Positions 47,397-55,753 of a DNA stretch of 64,000 nucleotides are shown one piece after another. The DNA is from Myxococcales bacterium (GTDB lineage: Bacteria; Myxococcota_A; Polyangia; Haliangiales; Haliangiaceae). The stretch covers positions 62,001 to 126,000 of the forward strand of contig JADJJK010000075.1 of the NCBI GenBank assembly GCA_016706545.1, given 5' to 3'. The notes under the pieces are model-generated. The model was not told the DNA's origin, did no database searches, and was given only the letters and a program-made list of their open reading frames with translations. Numbering within the stretch: the stretch's first letter is position 1; every line of letters begins with the position of its first letter. A program made the translations under genes and the position numbers.

Positions 47397-47510
47397 CTCA
47401 CGGCGCAGCGGGCAGCGGCACGGCGCGGCGGGCAGCTCGGCGCGGCGGGCAGCTCACGGCGCGGCGGGCAGCTCGGCGCGGCTAGCAGCTCACGGCGCGG
47501 CGGGCAGCTC
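47397..47510. repeat. 36-bp-type GC repeat at the convergent SulP/kinase ends
   Basis: Units such as GGCGCGGCGGGCAGCTC, alternately followed by GGC and ACG, recur about six times between the SulP stop and the kinase C-terminus. The array overlaps the last codons of the kinase gene (ending in AELPAAP). Variation here can move the kinase stop codon. Confidence 0.65.
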
Positions 47511-49112
47511 GGCGCTCTGCGCGATCAGAAACACGGCGACCATGGCGATCACCACCGCCACCGCGATCACCACGTACGGGAGCCAGCGCCGCGGCACCGG
47601 CGGCGCCGGGGGCAGCTCCACCGCCCACTCGGCGCGTGGCAGCGGTCCAAACATGCGCACCGGCGGCTGCATCAGCTCCAGCTCGGCGAGCTGCTGCATC
47701 ATCATGGGGGTGGGCGGTCGCTGCGGCGGCGGGCGGACGTCGGACAGCTCCAGCGCCGGGTGCTCGGACGTGTCATCCACCGGCGCAAAGATGGCGGTCT
47801 CGCTGCCGGTGTCGATGTGATGGAAGTCGTCCTCTTCCTGATCGCCTGGCAGGACGTCGCGGGCCATCGAGGGGATGCGCGCGACCCGCGGCTGCGCGTG
47901 GGAGGATCCCTCTTTGTCCTGGGCTTCGGGCCCGCCACCTGGCGGCAACCATGGAGGCATGGGCACCGCAGACTCCGCCGCGCCGTACTGCCCCGACCCG
48001 GGCGGCCGCGCCGGCATCGCCGCGCCGTACTGCCCCGACGCCGGCGGCCGCGCCGGCATCGCCGCGCCGTATTGCCCCGACGCCGGCGGCGCCGACATCG
48101 CGCTGTATTGCCCCAACCCGGGCGGCCGCGCCGGCATCGCCGCGCCGTATTGCCCCGACGCCGGCGGCGGCAACGGCACAGGTCCACCGGGCAGCGCTGG
48201 TGGGCCGGCGGACATCGCCGCGAGCACCAGCGGCGCTGCCACCGCGGTGGGCGCGTTGGCCGGCGCGTCGAACACCGCGCGCTCGAGCGCAGCCAGCGCC
48301 CACGCCGCCGACGGCGTGCGTTCCTCTGGATCCTTGTCCAGCATCCGGCTCACGAGCTGCTCCAGCTCACGCGACAGCGTGGGATCCACGCTGCGCAAGA
48401 GCGGAGGTGGCTCGTGCAGGTGCATCGCCACGATGTCGGCGCTGGTGTCGCCATAGAAGGGTGGCTGGCCCGTGAGCATCTCGAACAAGATGCAGCCCAC
48501 CGAGTACAGATCGGAGCGCGCGTCCACCGAGTGGCCAGCGCACTGCTCTGGCGACATGTACGACGGCGTGCCCAGGAGCGCGCCGCCCGCGGTGGGCAGC
48601 CGGCGCCCTTCGGCGTCGAACAGCAGCTTGGCGATGCCAAAGTCGAGGAGCTTGACCCGGATGAAGCTCGGCGCGGTGGGGTCGCGGACGAGCTGGATGT
48701 TGTCTGGCTTCAGATCGCGGTGGATCACGCCCACCACGTGCGCGGCGTCGAGCGCAGCCAAGATCTGCCCGCCCACCGCCAGCGCCAGCGGCGGCGTCAG
48801 CGTGCCGCGCCGCTCCAGCAGGTCCGCCAGCGACGAGCCGGCCAGCAGCTCCATGGCGATGTACGCTTGGCCGTTGTCCAGGCGCCCGGCGTCGAACACC
48901 TGCACGATGCCGACGTGGCGGATCGCGCTGGCCGCGCGCGCCTCGGTGAGAAACCGATCCACCACCTGGCGGTTGCGCGTCCACTGCGGCAACAGCACCT
49001 TGATGGCGGCAGGGCTCCCGAGCACGACGTGCTCAGCGCGGTACACCGCGCCCATGCCGCCTTCGCCGATCTTCTCGGCGATCCGGTACTTGCCAACGAG
49101 CTGGCCGATCAC
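47490..49112 (-). CDS. membrane-anchored serine/threonine protein kinase
   Basis: The 540-residue kinase has a full Hanks-type domain: YRIAEKIGEGGMGAVYRAEH, AAIKVL, VIHRDLKPDNIQL, LLDFGIAK, GTPSYMSPEQ and DLYSVGCILFEMLTG. A linker rich in Pro/Ala contains a 14-residue repeat (GQYGAAMPARPPAS type) near residues 320-385, then acidic regions (DQEEDDFHHIDTGSE). It ends in one membrane helix (WLPYVVIAVAVVIAMVAVFLIA), so the kinase domain faces the cytoplasm. The ATG at 49112 places the Gly loop where expected. It lies 27 bases after upp on the same strand, so the two may be cotranscribed. Substrates are unknown. Confidence 0.9.
   Translation of the reverse strand: MIGQLVGKYRIAEKIGEGGMGAVYRAEHVVLGSPAAIKVLLPQWTRNRQVVDRFLTEARAASAIRHVGIVQVFDAGRLDNGQAYIAMELLAGSSLADLLERRGTLTPPLALAVGGQILAALDAAHVVGVIHRDLKPDNIQLVRDPTAPSFIRVKLLDFGIAKLLFDAEGRRLPTAGGALLGTPSYMSPEQCAGHSVDARSDLYSVGCILFEMLTGQPPFYGDTSADIVAMHLHEPPPLLRSVDPTLSRELEQLVSRMLDKDPEERTPSAAWALAALERAVFDAPANAPTAVAAPLVLAAMSAGPPALPGGPVPLPPPASGQYGAAMPARPPGLGQYSAMSAPPASGQYGAAMPARPPASGQYGAAMPARPPGSGQYGAAESAVPMPPWLPPGGGPEAQDKEGSSHAQPRVARIPSMARDVLPGDQEEDDFHHIDTGSETAIFAPVDDTSEHPALELSDVRPPPQRPPTPMMMQQLAELELMQPPVRMFGPLPRAEWAVELPPAPPVPRRWLPYVVIAVAVVIAMVAVFLIAQSAELPAAP
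47976..48180. repeat. 42-bp tandem repeat in the kinase linker
   Basis: A 42-bp unit encoding GQYGAAMPARPPAS-like sequence is repeated about five times with small changes, one copy being shorter (GQYSAMSAPPAS). The repeat keeps frame and varies only linker length. It resembles tandem repeats in other myxobacterial kinase linkers. Confidence 0.7.
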
Positions 49113-49139
49113 CGCACGTCCTCTTTTCGCTACAACGGG

Positions 49140-49772
49140 TTACTTCGTACCAAACAGCCGGTCCCCGGCGTCTCCGAGTCCAGGGACAATGTAGCTCTTC
49201 TCGTTGAGCCGCTCATCAATGGATGCGGTGAACACCGGGACATCGGGGTGGTGGGAGTGAAAGGCGCGCAGGCCTTCCGGACAGGTCAGAAGACAGACGA
49301 ACTTGATCGACCGCGGGCCGCTCGCCTTGAGGCGATCGACCGCCGCCACCGCAGAGTTCCCGGTGGCCAGCATCGGATCCATCACGATGCAGTCGCGGTC
49401 GCCCATCGCTTCCGGAACCTTGTAGTAGTACTCCACGGCGTCGAGCGTCTTGGGGTCGCGGTACAGGCCGATATGCCCCACTCTCGCCGAAGGCAAGATC
49501 TCCAGCATGCCATCGAGGATGCCGCTGCCGGCGCGCAAGATCGACACGAGCACGATCTTCTTGCCATCGAGCACGGGCGCCATCGTCTTGGCGATGGGCG
49601 TCTCGATCTCGGTCGGCGTGGTCGGGAGATCGCGACAGACCTCGTACGCCAGCAACATGCTGATCTCTCGCAGCAGGTTGCGGAATGTGCTGGTGCTCGT
49701 CTCCTTCGAGCGCATCAGCGACAGCTTGTGCTGAACCAGCGGATGACCGATGACGTTGACCTGACCTGCCAT
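49140..49772 (-). CDS. upp: uracil phosphoribosyltransferase
   Basis: A 210-residue salvage enzyme that makes UMP from uracil and PRPP. The sequence is strongly conserved: VIGHPLVQHKLSLMRSKETST at the start, LVSILRAGSGILDGML, the PRPP-binding CIVMDPMLATGNSAVAAVD and the uracil-site ending IVPGLGDAGDRLFGTK. Length is standard. The ATG at 49772 is preferred; a GTG two codons upstream is possible. The promoter should lie in 49773-49946. It is followed closely by a serine/threonine kinase gene in the same direction. Confidence 0.95.
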   Translation of the reverse strand: MAGQVNVIGHPLVQHKLSLMRSKETSTSTFRNLLREISMLLAYEVCRDLPTTPTEIETPIAKTMAPVLDGKKIVLVSILRAGSGILDGMLEILPSARVGHIGLYRDPKTLDAVEYYYKVPEAMGDRDCIVMDPMLATGNSAVAAVDRLKASGPRSIKFVCLLTCPEGLRAFHSHHPDVPVFTASIDERLNEKSYIVPGLGDAGDRLFGTK

Positions 49773-49946
49773 TTCCACAGATTACATGCAGTTACATCCG
49801 CCAATCCAGGCGCCAATGCGTGGTTGTGCGTCGCATCGGCGCGGGCGAGAACGTTTCGCGCCGACCGCGGAGCACCGCGAGCCTGCTTTTGGGCCCAAAG
49901 CTGCCCCGGGCCGCGCGAGCCGGTCGCCTCGGGGCGACCGGGAACC

Positions 49947-50297
49947 CTACGCCAGCCCGATGCGACCTTGCGCCCGCAGCTCCTGGAGCTGCTGCGCGAG
50001 CGTCACCTCCGCCAGGTGCTCCCGCAGTCCAGGACGCGCATCGACGTACATGGACCACGCGAGCTGCATGAACTCCTCGAGCGACATGCCCTGCTCGGCG
50101 GCGGCGGTGGAGGCGTGGTACAGCGAAGCCTTCACCCGGTGAAGCGGCGCCACCTGATCTTCCGAGACCGCCGGATCCTCGGGAGCTTCGGTGGGCGATG
50201 TCCCCTGCGGGGCTGCGCCCACCGCTGATGGCGTCGCGGTGGAAGTCTTGACGTCTCGATCCGCGAGCTGATGTTTGGAGGGACCCATGAGGCTCAT
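49947..50297 (-). CDS. small hypothetical protein
   Basis: About 116 residues from the ATG at 50297, or 113 from 50288. The first half is Thr/Pro/Ala-rich and disordered (ATPSAVGAAPQGTSPTEAPED). The second half is a helical domain (RVKASLYHASTAAAEQGMSLEEFMQLAWSMYVDARPGLREHLAEVTLAQQLQELR). I recognise no family. There is no signal peptide and neither start has a convincing ribosome-binding site. It runs divergently from fliM with about 200 bases between, so a regulatory link to the flagellar operon is possible but unsupported. Confidence 0.5.
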   Translation of the reverse strand: MSLMGPSKHQLADRDVKTSTATPSAVGAAPQGTSPTEAPEDPAVSEDQVAPLHRVKASLYHASTAAAEQGMSLEEFMQLAWSMYVDARPGLREHLAEVTLAQQLQELRAQGRIGLA

Positions 50298-50497
50298 GGA
50301 AACCACGACGAAGCCTCGCCGCAACCTACCCCGTCAGGCAGGCCGTGGCCGTGGGGAGGTGTTGGGGTAGCACCCGAAGCGAGCGCGCCGTCGATCTCGG
50401 CGGGGCCCCGTCATGTCTGCCGACAGCGACCCCAAGCCCAGGACCCGGCGGTAAGAGTTCCGCCACTCTATAGCCAAGGAGAGATCCGGATCGATCG

Positions 50498-51400
50498 TTG
50501 CAATTCAAAGCGGACGTGAGTGAGTCCGCTCTGATTCCTGCCGAGCTCGAAGCCATCGCCGCCGCGATTCGGGATTCTGCTGTCCCGAAGCCGCGCCGAA
50601 AAACGCAGACCTCGGCGTCCGCGCTCTCGGCGGAGCCCAGGTCTCCGCTGGAGGCCTGGGCCACGGAGCTGGTGACCGAGCTGCGATACCGGCTGCGTGC
50701 GTTCGCGCCGGAGCCTTGGCAGCTCGCGTTGACGAGGCCGCAGAGCGCAGAGCGCGCGGCGCCGGTCCCCGGATGGCGGGGGATGACCACCTGCGACGGC
50801 GTGCCCGCGGTGTGGCTGGAGGCGTCGAGCGAGCTGGTGGAGCAGCTCGCGGCGCTGCGCTGCGGCGTGGCGCTCGGCGAAGCGGAGCCTCGCCGCAAGC
50901 TCACCGAGGCGGCGCGGCGGCTCTTCGCGCCCGCCGGACAAGCGCTGCTTGCGAGCGCGGTGGCCGCCTGGGCGCGCTGCGGACTTGGTGAGCTCACCCC
51001 GATCGCGGATCCGGGCGCCGGAGAGGCGCTCGTTGGCGGTGCGGTCCGACTCGTCCTGACGTGGACCGGACACCTGCGCGGTCGCTGTGACGTGGTGCTG
51101 GCCGCGCCAGCGATGACCGCGCTGACCACCCGACATCACCGCGCTAGCGCGGAGCTGGCGCACCAGCTCGAGGGCGTGGAGCTGGAGGTCGTCGTCGAGC
51201 TGGGGCGCTGCCAGGTGGAGCGCGGACACCTTGTCCCCGGCGCGGAGCTCGCGCTCGACACCAGGCTCGGCGGCAGGGTGCCCATCTTCGTCGGCGGCGT
51301 GCGCAAGGCGTGGGGCTTGCCCGTGGTGGAGCACGGCCTGCTGGCGATCCACGTGCAAGAGCTGGAGTGGCCGGAAGACCGAGACGGAGGACAGCCGTGA
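50498..51400 (+). CDS. fliM: flagellar switch protein FliM-like
   Basis: A 300-residue protein at the head of the flagellar cluster. The last 70 residues (GVELEVVVELGRCQVERGHLVPGAELALD...GLLAIHVQEL) form a SpoA/surface-presentation domain, the C-ring domain shared by FliM and FliN. The length and the middle region (residues 50-200) fit FliM, though the middle is weakly conserved. The N-terminal LIPAELEAIAAAI may be the CheY-P-binding helix. The listed start is a TTG; a GTG at 50516 is an alternative and would put this helix nearer the N-terminus. The stop overlaps the GTG start of fliN. It would form the rotor switch with FliN and FliG, the latter not in this window. Confidence 0.72.
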   Translation: MQFKADVSESALIPAELEAIAAAIRDSAVPKPRRKTQTSASALSAEPRSPLEAWATELVTELRYRLRAFAPEPWQLALTRPQSAERAAPVPGWRGMTTCDGVPAVWLEASSELVEQLAALRCGVALGEAEPRRKLTEAARRLFAPAGQALLASAVAAWARCGLGELTPIADPGAGEALVGGAVRLVLTWTGHLRGRCDVVLAAPAMTALTTRHHRASAELAHQLEGVELEVVVELGRCQVERGHLVPGAELALDTRLGGRVPIFVGGVRKAWGLPVVEHGLLAIHVQELEWPEDRDGGQP

Positions 51401-51903
51401 GCGCCGTCCCGGAGGGCCGCGCCAGCGAGGCGCCCGAGGTGCCCGAGGTGCCCGACGCCGCGGCGTGTGCAGCGGTGCAGGAAGAGACCACCGCCTCGCA
51501 CGAGGGCCCAAGAGCCCGTCAGGCCGTCAGGCCCGACGCGAGGCCAACCGACGCGAGGCCGACCGACGCGAGGCCAACCGACGCGAGCGCGTCCGACGCG
51601 AGGCCAACCGACGCGAGGCCGACCGACGCGAGGCCGACCGACGCGAGGCCAACCGACGCGAGCGCGTCCGCGCTCCTGCGCGACGTGCCTGTCGAGCTGG
51701 TGGTGGAGCTGGCGCGGGTGACGCTGCCGCTCGGCGAGCTGAGCCAGTTCCTGGTGCCCGGTGGCGTGATCCCGCTCGAGCAAATTCCAGGCGCGCGGCT
51801 CGACGTGCGCGTGCAGTCGCGCCTGGTGGCGCGAGGGGAAGCCATCGCCATCGGCGATCGATGCGGCGTCCGCATCCTCGAGCTGGTGAAGGGAGGCAAG
51901 TAG
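51397..51903 (+). CDS. fliN: flagellar switch protein FliN with repetitive linker
   Basis: A 168-residue FliN. The GTG start overlaps the fliM stop (GTGA), implying coupled translation. The C-terminal SpoA domain is clear (RDVPVELVVELARVTLPLGELSQFLVPGGVIPLEQIPGARLDVR broken by linker-free strands, ending VRILELVKGG). The N-terminal 90 residues are acidic/Ala-rich and then a DARPT repeat, unusual for FliN, which normally has a short linker of 30-50 residues. The SpoA domain binds FliM and the export ATPase regulator FliH in known systems. The repeated linker probably does not change this core role. Confidence 0.85.
   Translation: MSAVPEGRASEAPEVPEVPDAAACAAVQEETTASHEGPRARQAVRPDARPTDARPTDARPTDASASDARPTDARPTDARPTDARPTDASASALLRDVPVELVVELARVTLPLGELSQFLVPGGVIPLEQIPGARLDVRVQSRLVARGEAIAIGDRCGVRILELVKGGK
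51532..51665. repeat. 15-bp tandem repeat encoding DARPT in fliN
   Basis: GACGCGAGGCCAACC, with variants ending in GACC or replaced by GAGCGCGTCC, is repeated about nine times. It encodes (DARPT)n with two DASAS interruptions. The unit keeps frame, so it is a length-variable spacer before the FliN SpoA domain. Confidence 0.85.
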
Positions 51904-51905
51904 CC

Positions 51906-52841
51906 ATGCAGGTGCGCCGACCGCGCCGACCGCGCGCGCCCTCGGCTCGCGCGCAGCTCCTGCGGCTGGGCGGCGCGAGCTTGGCGCTCGCGCTTGCCAC
52001 CGGCGTCGCCCACGCGCAGGCGACCACCCACGCGCCACTGTCCCCGGCCCCGCTGGCCCCCCTCGCGCGGCCGACCACCCCGGCGTCGCCAGCGAGCATC
52101 CCCTCGATCCCGATGACGCCAGGGCAACGCTCGGCCCCGACGATCACGACGCCCGCCGAGGGTCACGCCTCGACGCCAGCGAGCGTAGGCCGGCCACGGC
52201 CCGGCGTCGCGCGCGGCGCGCCCTTCTCCGCGGGCTCAGCCCTGGCCCTGGGGTTCACCGCGCTGGGGTTGCTGCTCCTGCCGTGGGCCCGCCGCCGGCG
52301 CGCCCGTGCCGGCGCCGCCGCTAGCGTCGAGGTGATCGCGCAGGCCGCGCTTGGGGGACGCGCGCGCGTCCTCTGGCTGCGCGCGTCCCAGCGCGAGATC
52401 CTGGTCGCGATCACGCCGCAAGCCGTGGAGGTGCTGGACCGGTGGAGCGCGACCGGCCTGGCCCCGCGTGCCGCGCCTGCCGCGGCGCCTGACAGTGACG
52501 CCACCGATGACGACGCCACCGATGACGACGCCACTGACGACAGCGCCACTGACGACAGCGCCACCGACGGCGCCACCGACGGCGCCGTCGTTCACTCCCC
52601 GCGGCGCCGCCAGGTAGCTTGCCCCACCACCCGGGCTCGTCGCCGCGGCGGCGAGGCTCCGGTCAGCGCCCGGTCGACGCCGACGTCAGCCGACCCGCAG
52701 GTCGAACCGTCGCCCCCGCTCGCCTCGGCCGCACGCGCGATCAAGGCCACCGACGTCGCACGCGCGATCAAGGCCACCGACGCGCGGCCTCGCCGCCACG
52801 CGATCTACGCGCCGGCACGCCGGCGCCGGAGGCCCTCGTGA
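51906..52841 (+). CDS. fliO: flagellar biosynthesis protein FliO
   Basis: A 311-residue FliO candidate, recognised mainly by position (between fliN and fliP) and layout. It has a signal peptide (LLRLGGASLALALATGVAHAQ), a Pro/Thr-rich periplasmic part, one membrane helix (GSALALGFTALGLLLLPWARRR), then a cytoplasmic FliO-like domain (ASVEVIAQAALGGRARVLWLRASQREILVAITPQAVEVLDRW). An acidic run of DDAT repeats and a basic tail follow. FliO helps FliP fold in the export gate. Usual FliO proteins are 100-150 residues, so the flanking disordered segments are extra. The stop TGA overlaps the ATG of fliP by one base. Confidence 0.75.
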   Translation: MQVRRPRRPRAPSARAQLLRLGGASLALALATGVAHAQATTHAPLSPAPLAPLARPTTPASPASIPSIPMTPGQRSAPTITTPAEGHASTPASVGRPRPGVARGAPFSAGSALALGFTALGLLLLPWARRRRARAGAAASVEVIAQAALGGRARVLWLRASQREILVAITPQAVEVLDRWSATGLAPRAAPAAAPDSDATDDDATDDDATDDSATDDSATDGATDGAVVHSPRRRQVACPTTRARRRGGEAPVSARSTPTSADPQVEPSPPLASAARAIKATDVARAIKATDARPRRHAIYAPARRRRRPS

Positions 52842-53632
52842 TGCAAGCGGCGCTGGTGATGAGCGCCGCGCTCGCCCCCGCCGCGTCGCTGGAGGCGCCA
52901 GCGCAAGGCGCGCAAGCGCTGGCGGACCTGAGCGCGCTGGTGACCAGCTCCTCGGTCGCCCAGGCCATCGGCGACGCGCTCCCTGCCGGCTCCAGCCAGT
53001 CCTCGCCGCTGGGCGCGCTCGGCGTCGCGCTCGCGCTCGGCGCGCTGACCTTGCTGCCGGCCGCGGTGCTGTGCTGCACCCACTTCGTGCGCTTCGTGGT
53101 CGTGCTCGGGTTCGTGCGCACCGGCCTTGGCACTCCCGCCGCGCCGCCCAACCAGGTGATCACCGGCCTGGCGCTGATGCTGACAGCGTTCTCCGCGGCG
53201 CCGCTGGCCGGCGCGCTCCATCACGCGGCGCTGGCGCCGTACCTCGAAGGCAAGCTCAGCGCCACGTCGGCGCTGGCCGCCGCGGCGCCGACGCTGCGCA
53301 CGTACCTGGTCGCCCGCACCAGCGAGCGCTCCCTGGAGACCTTCTACAGCGTCTCCGAGGAGCCTTCTCCAGCCACCGCAGACGATGTGCCCCTGCGCAT
53401 CGCCGTGCCCGCGTTCGTGCTCTCCGAGCTGTCCACCGCCTTCTCGATCGGCCTCGCGATCTTGCTGCCGTTTCTGGTCATCGACCTTTTGGCCGCCATC
53501 GTGCTCACCGCGCTTGGCATGGTGATGGTCCCCCCGTACGTGGTGGCGCTGCCGCTCAAGCTCCTGGTGTTCGCGCTCATCGATGGCTGGCACCTGGTGG
53601 TCGAGGCGCTGCTGCAAGGAGCGGCCGGATGA
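52841..53632 (+). CDS. fliP: flagellar export gate protein FliP
   Basis: A 263-residue FliP, an inner-membrane part of the FliPQR export gate. It begins with a cleavable signal-like sequence and shows the family pattern LTLLPAAVLCCTHFVRFVVVLGFVRTGLGT...PPNQVITGLALMLTAFSAAPL. A cytoplasmic or periplasmic loop (TLRTYLVARTSERSLETFYS) follows, and the highly conserved IAVPAFVLSELSTAFSIGLAILLPFLVIDLLAAIVLTALGMVMVPPYVVALPLKLLVFAL. The ATG at 52841 is used, with a GTG one codon upstream possible. It overlaps fliO by one base and fliQ by four, and is clearly part of the operon. Confidence 0.94.
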   Translation: MQAALVMSAALAPAASLEAPAQGAQALADLSALVTSSSVAQAIGDALPAGSSQSSPLGALGVALALGALTLLPAAVLCCTHFVRFVVVLGFVRTGLGTPAAPPNQVITGLALMLTAFSAAPLAGALHHAALAPYLEGKLSATSALAAAAPTLRTYLVARTSERSLETFYSVSEEPSPATADDVPLRIAVPAFVLSELSTAFSIGLAILLPFLVIDLLAAIVLTALGMVMVPPYVVALPLKLLVFALIDGWHLVVEALLQGAAG

Positions 53633-53922
53633 ACGGCGAGTCCTTGCTGACGCTCTGGCGCGATGCCCTCGCGGTGACCGCGCAGGTCACCGCGCCCTTC
53701 TTGCTGGCGATGCTCGCGGTGGGGCTCGTGGTGGCCGTGCTCCAGGCCGCCACCCAGCTCCAGGAGAGCGTGCTCTCCTTCGCCCCAAAGCTCGTGGCCG
53801 CGCTCCTGGTCGCCTGGCTGGCGGGCCACTGGATGCTGGAGCGGCTGCAGCGCTATGCGGTGGCGTCCTTTGCTCGCGCCGCCGAGAACGCGCGCGAGCA
53901 ACAGGAGCCGCGGTCATGGTGA
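53629..53922 (+). CDS. fliQ: flagellar export gate protein FliQ
   Basis: A 97-residue protein with two membrane helices (VTAPFLLAMLAVGLVVAVLQAATQLQE and LVAALLVAWLAGHWMLERLQ), which is the FliQ architecture. The QAATQLQESVLSFAPKLVA segment between them matches the conserved Q-x-x-T-Q-I-x-E-x-x-L-x-F-x-P-K pattern. FliQ forms the gate with FliP and FliR. The ATG overlaps the fliP stop by four bases and the gene overlaps fliR, so the three are translationally linked. Family members have 86-90 residues; the last ten are a hydrophilic extension. Confidence 0.92.
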   Translation: MNGESLLTLWRDALAVTAQVTAPFLLAMLAVGLVVAVLQAATQLQESVLSFAPKLVAALLVAWLAGHWMLERLQRYAVASFARAAENAREQQEPRSW

Positions 53923-54689
53923 CCGTCGCGCCGGAGCTCGCCAGCGCGACGCTGGTGTTGGCCCGCGTCGCGGGCCTGTTCGCCGCGGTCCCCGTGCTCG
54001 GTGATGGCGCGGCCCCGCGCCGGGTGCGGCTCGGCCTGGTGGTGGTGACGACGGCGCTGCTCACCCCCCTGGGCGCCGGCGCCGCGCCCGCGCCCGTGGC
54101 GCTCGAGGCGCTGGCCTTTGCCGCCGCGCTGGAGCTGGCCTTTGGCCTGGTGGTGGCGATGACCGCGCGCTTCGCGCTCGCCGCCGCCGAGATCGCCGGT
54201 CAGCTCATGAGCCTTGGTGTTGGCCTGCACTTCGCCGCGCAGTACGACACCCAGCGCGGCGCCGACGACGACGCGGTGGTGGGGCTGTCCCGCGCCATCG
54301 CCGGCCTGGCGTTCCTGGGAGCAGGCGGGCTGGACGCGCTGATCTATGCCGCCGCCGCACCCGCGCTGCCGAGCGGGAACGCCGCGCAGCCTGCGGACAC
54401 GCTCCAGCACGCCGCGCTCGCCGCGCTGGACCTTGGCACCTCCGCCGTCAGCTATGGCCTGGGCCTGGCGGCGCCGATCGTGCTCGCCGGGCTGGTGGGC
54501 AACCTGGCGCTGGCCATCGCCCACCGCGCGGTGCCCGCGGCCAGCCTGTTTGCGGTGGGCTTCTCCGCGGTGCTGCTCCTGGGCGGCGCCGCGGCCATGT
54601 CCAGCGCTGACGCGCTGGTGACTGGACTTGGCGAGCTCGCCGAGCGCGCCGTCGCCGCGTTCGGCGTGCCCTTCGCGGAGGCGCCATGA
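53916..54689 (+). CDS. fliR: flagellar export gate protein FliR
   Basis: A 257-residue FliR with six or more membrane helices. Family marks include VLARVAGLFAAVPVLGDGAAPRRVRLGLV near the start, then LAFGLVVAMTARFALAAAEIAGQLMSLGVGLHFAAQYDTQ, with the conserved G-x-x-A-x-x-x-D-P-like region. The C-terminal part (LAAPIVLAGLVGNLALAIAHRAVPAASLFAVGFSAVLLLGGAA) is typical too. FliR completes the export gate. The ATG at 53916 overlaps the fliQ stop (ATGGTGA), and the gene overlaps the flhB start by four bases. All signs are of a functional operon member. Confidence 0.9.
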   Translation: MVTVAPELASATLVLARVAGLFAAVPVLGDGAAPRRVRLGLVVVTTALLTPLGAGAAPAPVALEALAFAAALELAFGLVVAMTARFALAAAEIAGQLMSLGVGLHFAAQYDTQRGADDDAVVGLSRAIAGLAFLGAGGLDALIYAAAAPALPSGNAAQPADTLQHAALAALDLGTSAVSYGLGLAAPIVLAGLVGNLALAIAHRAVPAASLFAVGFSAVLLLGGAAAMSSADALVTGLGELAERAVAAFGVPFAEAP

Positions 54690-55753
54690 GCGCGTCGCTA
54701 CCCCCGACCGCCGCGCGCCTGCGCGAGCTGCGGCGACGCGGCGACGTGCCGCGGGAGCGCGAAGCCGTGGCGGCGGCGGCGCTCCTCGCCGGCACCGCTG
54801 GCCTGCTGCTGTCGGCGCCAGCCACCTGGCGCGCGCTGACCGCTCTGGCCGAGCGCGCCTGCCGCGGCCTTGGCGAGGTGCCCGCGGCAGGCCGCGAACC
54901 CGGCGCGCCTTTCGCAGGCAGCGCGCTGCTGAGCGAGCTCGCGCAAGAAGGCCTCCGCGTGGCGTTGCATGGCGCCGTGCCCATCGTCGGCGGCGCCGCG
55001 CTGGCGGCGGCGGCGGCCACGCTCTTGCAGCTTGGGTGGCCGCCGGTGTTGCGCTGGCCCTGGCGCTCGACGGGGACCGGGGCCGGGCTGGGCGCGCGCC
55101 TTGGGCTGTCCGCCGTCCTTCGACGCGCCGCGACGACCTTGCTCCGGCTCGCCGCGGTGGGCCTCCTGCTCTGGTTCGCCGGCGCGCCTCGCCAGATGCT
55201 GACCGCGGGCGCGGCGCCGGCCAGCGCGCCCGCGCTGCTCGACGCTCTCGTCGGCGCCTGCCGCGCCGCGCTGCTCGCCGCGGCGCTGGCCTTTGGCGCG
55301 CTCGCGCTGGCCGAGGTCGCGCTGGCCCGGCACCTGTGGTGGCGGCGCGCGCGGATGACCCCGGAGCAACAGCGGCGCGAGATCCGTGAGCTCGAAGGAG
55401 ATCCAGCGATCAAGGCGCGCCGCAACCAGCATCGCCGCGCCATGAGCCGCAAGCGAGTAGCGAGCGCGGTCGCCACCGCGTCCTTCGTGGTGGTCGCCCC
55501 TGGCGAGGCCGCCGCGGCGCTCCGCCTGGACGCGGGCGCCGCCGCGCCTACCGTGGTGGTCAGCGGCACCCGCGGCGCCACCGCGAAGATCCTGGCGGCG
55601 GCGCAGCTCCACGGCCGGCCGCTCGTCGTCCGCTCGGCGCTGGCGCGCGCGCTGTGCGCGCTGCCGCAGGGGGCCCAGCTCCCGGCGTCGCTGTGGCCTG
55701 CCGCCGCGGAGGCGCTGGCGCAGGCACGTAGCACCAAGGAGAGCCGCCCATGA
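54686..55753 (+). CDS. flhB: FlhB export switch protein lacking the NPTH autocleavage motif
   Basis: A 355-residue FlhB-like protein with four membrane helices (about residues 25-220) after a short basic N-terminus (RLRELRRRGDVPRERE, the FlhB/SctU opening). The cytoplasmic stalk is conserved: MTPEQQRREIRELEGDPAIKARRNQHRRAMSRKR. FlhB and SctU proteins normally cleave themselves at N-P-T-H, which switches export from hook to filament substrates. Here residues 271-274 read A-P-G-E in FVVVAPGEAAAALRL, so both the Asn and the His are gone. The downstream cytoplasmic domain is present. The protein may function without cleavage, rely on another switch, or be partly decayed. Position between fliR and flhA supports the assignment. 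Confidence 0.85.
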   Translation: MSASLPPTAARLRELRRRGDVPREREAVAAAALLAGTAGLLLSAPATWRALTALAERACRGLGEVPAAGREPGAPFAGSALLSELAQEGLRVALHGAVPIVGGAALAAAAATLLQLGWPPVLRWPWRSTGTGAGLGARLGLSAVLRRAATTLLRLAAVGLLLWFAGAPRQMLTAGAAPASAPALLDALVGACRAALLAAALAFGALALAEVALARHLWWRRARMTPEQQRREIRELEGDPAIKARRNQHRRAMSRKRVASAVATASFVVVAPGEAAAALRLDAGAAAPTVVVSGTRGATAKILAAAQLHGRPLVVRSALARALCALPQGAQLPASLWPAAAEALAQARSTKESRP

